DNA from: Rhynchopus euleeides
Lineage: Eukaryota > Euglenozoa > Diplonemea > Diplonemida > Diplonemidae
Direction: 5' to 3'
NCBI GenBank assembly: GCA_963210315.1
Contig: OY723255.1
Span: forward strand, 372,001-436,000
Length of the DNA: 64,000 nucleotides
The translations under genes were made by a program, and so were the position numbers. Shown here piece after piece: positions 56,610-64,000 of the stretch; the first letter of the stretch is position 1, and the number at the start of each line of letters is the position of its first letter. The notes under the pieces were generated by a model. The model did no database searches and had not been told where the DNA came from. It was given only the letters and a program-made list of their open reading frames with translations.

Positions 56610-57574
56610 TCACCACTCGATCTTCGCCGACACCTGTGCTGTCTCGCGCGCGTGTGCGTTTTCCGCCGCTGATACGTAACGCATCACACCGTCGACCGTC
56701 GCGTGTCTCGAGAGGAGGCGCACCTCCTCCAGTGGAACGTTCTTTCGCGCAAGCTGTGTGAGTGCCCCCCTCCGCAGAGAGTGTGCCGTGAGCCCCCTCC
56801 GTGCCCGCTTGACGGCTTTTACCACGGTCCGGTAGGTGACGTCCGCCGGGAACAGTCTCGTCTCTCCTGCTCTGCGCGCCCTGCGGAGGCGGTGTCGGAG
56901 GATACGGTGTAGGTCCTTCGGCAGGGAGATCCCTGTGATGTGACCCATGTGGAAGGGGTCCGCCTTCGACTGGGTCCAGCGCACGTATATCGGCTCGCTG
57001 CGCTTTTCCGCTGTGACGTCCTTCACATACAAGCGCAGTGCGTCCGAGGCCCTTGCCGCACCCCCCCACATGATGCCGAGCAGCAGTTTCACGAGGGGAC
57101 GTGGCTCCTTCGCTAGCGCCTCCCGGATGTTGTGTGGGCTGTTGCTGGTTCTGCTTGCTTCAGTGGTCGTAGTGCTCCTCCCCGTTTCAGCGCCCGCCTG
57201 TAGTCCGCCACAATTTGTTTTCCGTCGAGGGGGAACGCTGCGAAGCGTCTGAGTGCTGCTGCAAGGTTGTTGAGGTACTGGAGGGCGGACTGCACTGATA
57301 GCCCGTCCTTCCGTTGCTTCGTGACCCACAGCACCGCCCCTTCGTCGTGTGGCAGTGTTCGCCTCTCCGCTTTCATCCACCCTTCCCGGAACTGCGAGTA
57401 CCTGTCGTATGTGCGGCGGAGGGCCCCCCAGTATGTGGGTGCGAGGGCTTGGGCCAGGGTGTGTTGCAGTTCCTGGCGAATGGTGGTTGCTTCCTCCGGG
57501 GTCACGCTCGTCTCGGTCTTGCGGGGGCGTCCTCTTGTTGACGGGGGGGCAGATGGTACTGCCTTCACATACAC
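56610..57574 (-). pseudogene. Tyrosine recombinase, copy 2, frameshifted
   Basis: The N-terminal half is open at 57113-57574 (frame starting with a non-ATG codon). The frame then breaks where copy 2 has GTTGTGTGGG against GTTGTGGG in copy 1, a 2-nt TG gain near 57130. The C-terminal half with R (GAARASDAL), HSLRR, SRHAT and MRYV continues in another frame to 56610. A functional recombinase is not expected unless the shift is bypassed. Confidence 0.8.
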
Positions 57575-57751
57575 TACCGCGGCGGGGGGGAGGGTCGTGG
57601 CCCGCGGGCGTCCCCTGCTGGTGTCGGGGAGTCACTGTCGCTTGCCTTTCCCCCCCCGTCCTTTGTGATGGCCCTTTCCCGAGTAGGGCGCGGGGCGGTC
57701 CTGCGTGTTACGCTCCTGCAGGAACCGCTCCTGAAACGCGGCCCGCCTCTC

Positions 57752-58702
57752 CTATGTGTCGTCCTGCGTGGCCCGCCCCTCCCGGAGTAGGCGCCCGTGT
57801 GTCACCGCATCGTACTTCGCTGGGTCCATAATCTTCGCCTTTGCCAGGTAGAGGCGGGCGCCCGCGCGCCCCTTCAGGAGAAAGTGCGAGTTCATAACGA
57901 CGATTGTCTTGTGGAGGGCCTCGGTAAAGCGATCCGGATCATCGTCGTCGCGGATCAGTCCCATTGTCTGAAACAGAGCGTCGAAGGCCTGGATGAGCTG
58001 GTGTTGCCAGTCTGGTGAGCTCGGGGCATCGCTGAGCTCCGCCTGTCGGAAAACCCGGGATACCTCAGCTTTCACCAACCTGCGTCCGGGGACAGTGGCG
58101 ATCGACGATCCCCAGGTCGACACGATGTGGGCGGAGAAATCGGCGGGCAGCTCGGCCTCCGTCCGCTGCAGCGCCTTCTGCAGGGTGGCGATCTGCTTCG
58201 CCTGCGTCTCCACGGTCTTCTTCAGCTCCTTCTGTTCCTTCTCCAGCCGGCCTGTCAATTTCAGCAGGTACTCCAGCGAGTTCGCCACGCGGAGATCGGT
58301 GTTCGAGTCGGCGGGGTGGTGTGCGTCCCTGTGCTGGAGGCCCGTGCCACTCTGGCTGTCCGCCTCGCTGTACTCCCCGTCCTCGCCTAGCTCGCCCGTC
58401 GCTGCTGCCAGGTCCGCCGCGGTCTCCTCGTCGACTGCCTGCCGGACCCATGCGCACTCGGGGCACACCCAGCCCCTGTCCCCTGCGCCCTCGAGCCATT
58501 CGGGGACGACGTGCGCCGGGATGTGCTCTCTCAAGCACGTCCTGACCGTGGTCCCACCGCAGTCGTGGCAGCTGAATGCGGTCCTGGCTGTGTGTGTAGT
58601 ATTGCACGTTTCGAATATGCACTCGGGGCGACGCTCTGCTGGCTCGTTGTCGGGGTGGGCGGGGTCGGGAACCTTCAGGGTGTCCCAATCCAGAGTGGCC
58701 AT
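57752..58702 (-). pseudogene. Gag-like protein, copy 2, with early stop
   Basis: From ATG 58702 it parallels the gag of copy 1 residue by residue, including the zinc-binding N-terminus and coiled coil. It ends at TAG (57752-57754) where copy 1 reads CAG (DDTQERRAAF becomes DDT-stop). About 40 residues including the basic RNA-binding-type tail are lost. Confidence 0.8.
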
Positions 58703-58713
58703 CTTCTCTGTTA

Positions 58714-58990
58714 CGCAGCTCGGCGTAGTTACTGTTCCTCTCCTATTCACGCAGCTCGGCGTAGTTTCTGTTCCTCTCCTATTCACGCAGCTCGGCGTAG
58801 TTTCTGTTTCTCTCCTATACACGCAGCTCGGCGTAGTTTCTGTTCCTCTCCTATACACGCAGCTCGGCGTACTCCCTCAGCCCGTTCTGTTCCTCTCCTA
58901 TACACGCAGCTCGGCGTACTCCCTCAGCCCGTTCTGTTCCTCTCCTATACACGCAGCTCGGCGTACTCTGTCCGCTTCTGTCACTCTTGC
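58714..58990. repeat. 36-bp tandem repeats upstream of gag, copy 2
   Basis: Units ACGCAGCTCGGCGTAGTTTC, TGTTCCTCTCCTATAC with variants. They share the GCAGCTCGGCGTA core with the 40-bp units of copy 1, but unit length and the remaining sequence differ although the genes downstream are almost identical. Confidence 0.85.
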
Positions 58991-59162
58991 TCCCCTCTTG
59001 ATTCTCTCGCCTGCTTGATAGTTTGATGCGTTGACGCTTCTACACACAAAACCCTGAACTGATCACACCCTGAGCCTGATGAAGGGTGGGGTTAGTGTAT
59101 AGAGCACGTTTGGTTGCAGCTGTGGTGGGGCGCTTTCCGCTCACACGAGTGTGCTTAAAAAT

Positions 59163-60165
59163 TTTTTTTTGGGGAAGGGTAAATTGAACGTTTTTGGCCA
59201 AATGAAGCCACTGCGACCATTCCCGGGCCTCGGAAATCAGATTTTTGCCCCTCAAATGCGGTGCCGGTCCGGACAAAAAACCGAAAAAATCGTGAAAAAT
59301 GGCCCATTTTCCCCAGCCAAGAATGGGCCAAAAATGCCCCCCGGACACCCCCAGAGACATGTCCTAATCCGGGGTGCCAGTCGGGGGGACCTTTCGAATT
59401 TTTTTTCGAGGAGGTCAATTGAACGTTTTTGGACATCTGAGGCCACTGCGACCATTCCCAGGCCTCGGAAATGAGATTTTTGGCCCTCAAATGGGGTACC
59501 GGTCCCCACGAAAATTCCGAAAAAATCATGAAAATCGAAAGGTCCCACGCACCAAATTCTGCCCAAAAATCGTCAAAAATGGACATGTCATACGCAGCAA
59601 GGGGGCAAACCACTCCCCAATGCTCAATGATTCCACGGCAAGCCAGATTTTCTGATCAATTGGTTTGTTTGAGCATGTTCCTGGCCCTTGTTTGGAAAGT
59701 AGATGACCCCTGGCTGGAGAGGACGGTTGTGCTCGACCGGACGGAGAGAGAACCTTCTCCATAACCACCTCCACTCCACAATGCCACAAGTGGCAGGAAG
59801 GCCGGGTGTTACAGGTCTCAACCAGGGTTCCAAGGCTCTCCACTTCCTGGCTGCGTCAGGGATCACCGGGTACAGCGAGCAGGATTCCCTGTCCTGACAC
59901 CCCAGCATGTACCACCGGAAGAACCCGAAACAGCAGCCCCCCCTCATGGGGGTTGCAAGAGGCACGGAAATCGTTCAAATCGGACCAAGTCCGAAAATTC
60001 GGCACTTTCTTGGGTACAAATTGCGGTCCGAAATTTTCCGATTTTTTGAAAAAAGGCTAATTCTGTAAGGGGGACCTTTTCGAATTTTTTTTTCGGGCAC
60101 TTTTTCCACAAGGAAATGTCCGCCCTGTCCGCTACTGTCCACTACCGATTTCAAGGATCCTCCTT
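59163..60165. repeat. 1-kb arm of giant foldback, right
   Basis: Inverted copy of 45357-46362. Outer limit TCAAGGATCCTCCTT at 60165; inner limit TTTTTGGGGAAGGGTAAATT near 59163. Confidence 0.9.
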
Positions 60166-60224
60166 GTAGTTATACATGTAAAATTTACAAGATCCCACCG
60201 TGCGTGTATAAGTCGCCCCCCCCC

Positions 60225-60480
60225 CACGGTGCACTAGTTTGGTAGTTACGAGTGACCTCAACTAGTGGAGTCGACAACCTCAAACTCGACAACTGCCAGT
60301 TGTCGACTCGACAACTGGCACTTGTCGAGTCGACAACTGGCAGTTGTCGACTCGACAACTCTATACACTGTACTGCAGGAAGAACGCCCAAATATGAAGG
60401 GAAAAACGCACAGTTGGGTGTGTGCTTGGGATATGAGGTGTGGTGGCATATCAGCGCTGGACTTTGTTGCGAATTTCCTT
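60225..60480. repeat. Left TIR with TTGTCGACTCGACAA iterons
   Basis: Inverted relative to 62440-62704. The outer part differs more between the two ends than the inner 125 bp. The iteron GTTGTCGAGTCGACAAC is a palindrome repeated four times, each about 20 bp from the next, separated by TGGCA(C/G). Confidence 0.85.
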
Positions 60481-60489
60481 GTCCCCTTC

Positions 60490-61296
60490 TCAAGGATGGT
60501 CAGTCTTCATGTGGAGATCGCGTTCACGGACACTACGGAAGGTCTCAAAGCAAAGTAAGCAACGTTTTGTTGTGAGAGAGCGGGGGTGGTGGGCCAGGTA
60601 GTGCTGGCTTTGTCCCTTCAATCTTATTGTTGTGTGACATATTTTGCATTCGATTGTGCATGACGAGCAAGGGACATTGCTCCCTGGTCTGTGCTTTGCA
60701 TCGTAGTGTGCAAACAGAGACGTTTTCTTTGCTGAGGAGTAGTCACAAATAATGCATCGAAATTCATGAACCTCCTCCGGGAGAGACTGGGTTTCTTCTT
60801 GAGTAGGGGTGGGAGGCACACCCCAAGGTTCCTTGCCACACACACACACGTTCAGTATGGTTTTCGGTGGTTTTTTCGGATCAATCCAAAAGACACACCC
60901 GCTCTGACCTCTCTCTTTGACGTGGTCCGCCAGCCCAGCAGACTCAAGTCTTCGGTAGAGAGATCCTGTTGCCTTTTCCCAGCTGCCCGCAACAACACAT
61001 GAACACACATTGAATGCCCCAACGGCGGTCATTAACTTCGGAGTATGTCCTGAACCCCCCCAAAGCCCATTCTCGCCCCAACTTTGAAGTTGTTGGATCT
61101 CGAAAAGAATGAGGTCGCGCTCCATAGTCCTTTCCGAGGCACAGGCTGAGTAGATCTTGCTTCGACCGTTGCCAGCTTCCAAAGCTTCATCACTGAGGGA
61201 GAGACAGTGCGCATCTATGGAATCAAACCAGTGCGTCAGGCTGTGCACATACGTGCTTTCATATACGTTGACGCTTCCACACTCACACTGGATCAT
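60490..61296 (-). CDS. ORF B: zinc-finger protein of CACGGTG transposon
   Basis: 268 residues; start ATG 61296 overlaps the stop of ORF A (TGATG). Residues 10-130 (TYVHSLTHWF, RTMERDLILFE, LYRRLESAGLADHV, LNVCVCG) form a domain shared with ORF B' at 30.6-31.5 kb. Residues about 180-268 hold at least three zinc-finger-like units: CIICDYSSAKKTSLFAHYDA, CKICHTTIRLKGQSQHYLAH, CLLCFETFRSVRERDLHMKT. C2H2 fingers usually bind DNA, so TIR-iteron recognition is a plausible role. No DDE/D triad or nuclease motif could be placed. It contains, at its 5' end, the GAAGCGTCAACG motif common in the MITE families. Confidence 0.65.
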   Translation of the reverse strand: MIQCECGSVNVYESTYVHSLTHWFDSIDAHCLSLSDEALEAGNGRSKIYSACASERTMERDLILFEIQQLQSWGENGLWGGSGHTPKLMTAVGAFNVCSCVVAGSWEKATGSLYRRLESAGLADHVKERGQSGCVFWIDPKKPPKTILNVCVCGKEPWGVPPTPTQEETQSLPEEVHEFRCIICDYSSAKKTSLFAHYDAKHRPGSNVPCSSCTIECKICHTTIRLKGQSQHYLAHHPRSLTTKRCLLCFETFRSVRERDLHMKTDHP

Positions 61297-62318
61297 CAAA
61301 TGTCATCCACATCCACCTGCGTTGGGCCTGAGTTAGATTGGCTTGGGCTAGGTGGGGGGGCAGTCTCACTTGCCTCATCGTCCAGTTCCTCTTCTTCATC
61401 TTCGTCGCCATCCAGCAAGTCTGTAAACTTGCCGGTGTCAGTCGTTGCCTGTATCGACTGTTCGCCGCCAGAATCCACCAGCAGCTGCCTCACAACGACG
61501 ATCCCCTCACGGTCCTTGACCTGCGCAGCGTGACCCGGGTCCAGCAGGTACTTGGAGGGGATGTGCAGGTCCACCTCGTACTCCTTCGCCTCCAAGTCCT
61601 GCGTTGCGCGCAGCCTCCGCAGGGTGAGGCGCAGAATGTGCCCATTCTGGGTCACCTTCTGTACCGTCGACAGCCCAGATTCCACGATGAACTCGTAGAA
61701 TCCCCCGACGGTTCTTGGAGCAAAGGTGTTGGCTGCTCCCTGCAACGACGACACGTCTCTCTTCCTTCCTGAGTATTGAGGAAAGATCTTGTCTGCCTTC
61801 GAGGATGCCTTCGTCTTCTGGGGGGCAGCCAGCTTCACCTCTGCGGCGTAGAGCCGGGACATCTTTACGCCCGAGGTGAGGGCGGCGTGCGGGTGCAGCT
61901 TCTGCATCTGCTCCAGTTTCGCCTTGGACTTGGCGGAGGCTGATGGAGATGGTGTGATCCTCACACCAATGAACTCCGTATCCGTCCCCCCCTTGGTGCG
62001 GATGGAGTACCTCTCCAGCTGCGCCTCCTTCGCCGACTTCTCCGACACCGTCCCCCCCTGGTACTCCTTGTACCTGGCCCCCATCGCCGCGCTCACGGTC
62101 CCGTCGTTGCCCTTTATGGGCTTGCCCGTGATCTTCCCGATCAGTGCCTTCAGGGCTGTGTTCGACAGCCGCCCCCCCTCCTCCGGCTCGACGTAGTATT
62201 CAACAAAAAGTTGAATAAAGCCCGGCTGAGTGGCGGGCTGCTTCGTCGGGGGGGCCGAGCTCGGGGCGGTTTCCTCCGTTCTGCTTCTCTTCGCCGTGGT
62301 TTTGGCAGAGGCAGGCAT
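61296..62318 (-). CDS. ORF A: nuclear-type protein of CACGGTG transposon
   Basis: 340 residues from ATG 62318 (MPASAKTTAKRSRTEE). A basic Ser/Thr/Ala-rich N-terminus of nuclear-localisation type precedes a compact segment (residues about 35-95) with FVEYYVEPEEGGRLSNTALK and ALIGKITGKPIKGNDGTVSA, shared in pattern with ORF A' at 32.7-33.0 kb. A beta-rich middle follows (TDTEFIGVRITPS, GFYEFIVESGLS, LRLTLRRLRATQ, DLEAKEYEVDLHIPSKYLL). It ends in a strongly acidic tail (DGDEDEEEELDDEASE). I recognise no family. The acidic tail and charged halves suggest a DNA- or chromatin-associated factor. Stop TGA at 61296-61298. The frame continues upstream into the TIR without a better start. Confidence 0.65.
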   Translation of the reverse strand: MPASAKTTAKRSRTEETAPSSAPPTKQPATQPGFIQLFVEYYVEPEEGGRLSNTALKALIGKITGKPIKGNDGTVSAAMGARYKEYQGGTVSEKSAKEAQLERYSIRTKGGTDTEFIGVRITPSPSASAKSKAKLEQMQKLHPHAALTSGVKMSRLYAAEVKLAAPQKTKASSKADKIFPQYSGRKRDVSSLQGAANTFAPRTVGGFYEFIVESGLSTVQKVTQNGHILRLTLRRLRATQDLEAKEYEVDLHIPSKYLLDPGHAAQVKDREGIVVVRQLLVDSGGEQSIQATTDTGKFTDLLDGDEDEEEELDDEASETAPPPSPSQSNSGPTQVDVDDI

Positions 62319-62439
62319 GATTGATAGCTGTGTGTGTGTGTGTCTGTTGGCGTGTGTGTATCTATTCAACAATGGAGGTAATCTGGTCAGGGCTTGCAAG
62401 ACCCTGGTGATGTGGGTTGTGGGAGGGAGAAACGGCACA

Positions 62440-62704
62440 AGGAAATTCGCAACAAAGTCCAGCTCTGATATGCCACCACACCTCATATCCCAAGCACACA
62501 CCCAACTGTGCGTTTTCCCCTTCATACTTGGGCGTTCTTCCTGCAGTACAGTGTATAGAGTTGTCGAGTCGACAAGTGCCAGTTGTCGACTCGACAAGTG
62601 CCAGTTGTCGAGTCGACAACTGGCACTTGTCGTCAACAACCCAGTCAGTTGTCGAGGTTTCAGTTGTCGACTCCACTAGTGGTTGCCAACACTAGCGCAC
62701 CGTG
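62440..62704. repeat. Right TIR with TTGTCGACTCGACAA iterons
   Basis: Inverted copy of 60225-60480; includes CAAGTGCCAGTTGTCGACTC repeats and the CACCGTG end. Confidence 0.85.
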
Positions 62705-63795
62705 CCCCCCCCCCCCGGCCCCCCCCCCCCCTTACCCGTGTTTAAGTCCCCCCCTGGGCAGGCCTGTCGCTAACTTTTCGATTTTGGAGGTTTGGAGGGT
62801 TGGCGCTCCTGTTTGGGGGGGGGGGGGGGGGTCAGGAGGGAATACACTCGGGATCAATTTTTCTCGCGCGCGCTTCGCGCGCGCTCGTATTGTTACTTAC
62901 CTTTCCCATCAAGGAGGAAGCGATCAAGGCCAAATCATCTGAAAGGAAGACTCGAGAGACTGCTGCTGTATTTTCTCGCGCGCTCGTATTGTTACTTAAC
63001 TTTCCCATCGGTGGACCACGAGGTGGGCACGGTGTGAGGCGCTGGGTTCCTTCCGCGGTTCCTCTCCCGCTCGCGCCATCCTCGGGTGCCGGAAGAAACC
63101 AAAAAATGGCTTTCGGGACCATGTTCTATGTGCTACCCCCTGATGTGCCACGGCCGTCGAAGTGCAAGGACTTGGTTACTAGACGGGCAGACACGCTCCA
63201 TGGGGGGTTAGCGCGCACATATCATCGACCCACAGGGCTTGCACTTTTTGGGACTCTCCCTGAAACAGCTGCGGGTGAACTCATGAACATGACGCACAGT
63301 GTGCGTCATGTTCAAAAGATGGCATGACACGCAGGATCCAATAGGCTACCTTTCAAACGGGGGGTGCCTGTCCCTACTGGACAGGCACAGGCCACAGGGG
63401 CGTCTGCGGGGCTTTGCCCCCCAGCTCTGCCCCCTGGGGGTCCCCAACCCACGCGGTAGCTTGCATCGAGCATGCCTTGCAGCGCTGCACCCACACATCC
63501 CAACCCCACCCACACATCGATCATTCCCGAGGGTATGAACGTGCTGTGGGTATGCAGGTGATGTGTGAGCAGAGGGGGGGCTTCGTGAGGGGAGGGGAGC
63601 ACTGCGTCAATCATTTGCCCTCTTCTCATCTCAGATGTAAACACACAGCCGCCTCCAAACAGAGCACGGCCAGGGAGCGCTGTATTGCGAGGCAAGGAAG
63701 GAAGAGAACAGAACACAACAAATGCGCAAACAGGTGCAATAAGACGGCAAACGCGAAGGCAGGGAACAACACAACAGGGTGACGAGACATGCCAC
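62705..63795. other. Intergenic, no gene recognised
   Basis: C- and G-homopolymers, a GCGCGCGCTTCGCGCGCGC hairpin near 62868-62886, and an inverted fragment of the AATACAGCAGCAG repeat (62928-62985). It ends as the 3' flank of the WD40 copy at the window edge. No supported ORF. Confidence 0.5.
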
Positions 63796-64000
63796 TCATG
63801 GTGAAACGGAAGACACAGCACACACAGAGACAGAAGCGTAGGTCGCTGTTGTGAAGACCCACCTCCCGCAGGGGCTGAGTGCAACACCATGGCCCTTTGA
63901 GTCCACCTTCCCCAGACACTCGCCTGTGCTGAGGCGGTACAGGGTGGTGCTGGGCCAACATATCACTGCAACAACATCACCTGGTGACACAGCAAGTGAC
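63796..64000 (-). CDS. WD40 protein, C-terminal part, cut by window edge
   Basis: About 67 residues in frame from the edge: SLAVSPGDVVAVICW, TTLYRLSTGECLGKVDSKGH, GVALSPCGRWVFTTATYASV, ending at TGA 63796. It matches the last two blades of the intact WD40 gene at 17.1-18.2 kb, including the intact Cys codon that is a stop in the 20.3-kb copy. A fourth member of the family; the rest lies beyond the window. Confidence 0.8.
   Translation of the reverse strand, partial: SLAVSPGDVVAVICWPSTTLYRLSTGECLGKVDSKGHGVALSPCGRWVFTTATYASVSVCAVSSVSP

Larger units (their letters stand above)
54738..59020 (-). mobile_element. VIPER/DIRS-like YR retroelement, copy 2, decayed
   Basis: Bounded by GTTGCGTTGACGCTTCTA (54713-54737) and GATGCGTTGACGCTTCTA (59021-59045) flanks with one mismatch. 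Nearly identical to copy 1 and in the same orientation. The surrounding family A repeats are duplicated too (46361-51080 versus 54474-59160), so a segmental duplication is possible. Gag has an early stop and the recombinase a frameshift; the RT-RNase H is open. Confidence 0.85.
60225..62704 (-). mobile_element. CACGGTG-ended two-gene transposon
   Basis: The left end CACGGTGCACTAG (60225) and right end CTAGCGCACCGTG (to 62704) are inverted. TIRs of roughly 250 bp then carry CAGTTGTCGACTCGACAACT palindromic iterons and a long matching block (60355-60480 versus 62445-62560, inverted). It inserts in a C-homopolymer. Two minus-strand genes, A (61296-62318) and B (60490-61296), overlap by one base (TGATG) and fill the interior. 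Compare the degraded element at 30280-33276, with the same ends, gene order and a related B protein. No known transposase fold is recognised in either protein. Confidence 0.85.

Overview
The window reads as nuclear DNA of a protist and not of a bacterium. It is GC-rich with long intergenic stretches, and the few host-type genes are single open exons of repeat proteins (WD40, ankyrin, beta-propeller, DUF4116). Most of it is transposable elements nested in one another. A euglenozoan (diplonemid or kinetoplastid relative) is my best guess, with moderate to low confidence. The reasons are VIPER/DIRS-like tyrosine-recombinase retroelements, a short retroposon whose 5' end resembles the Pr77 signature of trypanosome ingi/L1Tc elements, polypyrimidine-AG signals just before several start codons (as in trans-splicing), and a recurrent motif resembling the 3' half of euglenozoan spliced leaders.

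Layout, 1-30 kb: dispersed and foldback repeats (1-1.35 kb); a secreted beta-propeller gene (2.3-3.5 kb, minus); then a DUF4116-repeat gene (minus, 4.95-16.0 kb) broken by two insertions, a non-LTR retrotransposon of about 8.8 kb (5.1-14.0 kb) and a non-autonomous retroposon of 0.8 kb (14.7-15.5 kb). Both have the same 18-bp target duplication inside the repeat codons. Next come a family of WD40 genes with a ubiquitin-like N-terminus (17.1-18.2 kb intact; 20.3-21.4 kb with an early stop; a relic at 19.8-20.0 kb; a partial copy at the right edge) and an ankyrin gene with 20 near-identical repeats (26.4-28.8 kb).

Layout, 30-45 kb: a terminal-inverted-repeat transposon (30.3-33.3 kb) carrying degraded forms of two genes and a hAT-like insertion; GC-rich minisatellites (35.6-37.8 kb) between two direct copies of a 250-bp repeat; an iterated GACTTTT foldback (38.3-39.8 kb); a tyrosine-recombinase element lacking its RT core (39.9-43.9 kb); and a miniature element with 358-bp direct terminal repeats, each holding a hammerhead-like core (44.0-45.2 kb).

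Layout, 45-64 kb: a very large foldback with 1-kb arms (45.4-46.4 and 59.2-60.2 kb) enclosing two copies of a gag / tyrosine recombinase / RT-RNase H element and an inner foldback of CCGGACATGTCCGG iterons. To its right lies the better-preserved copy of the transposon seen at 30-33 kb (60.2-62.7 kb), with inverted termini starting CACGGTG, TIRs of palindromic iterons, and two genes overlapping as TGATG. I recognise no known transposase in it, and it is my main candidate for an undescribed system.
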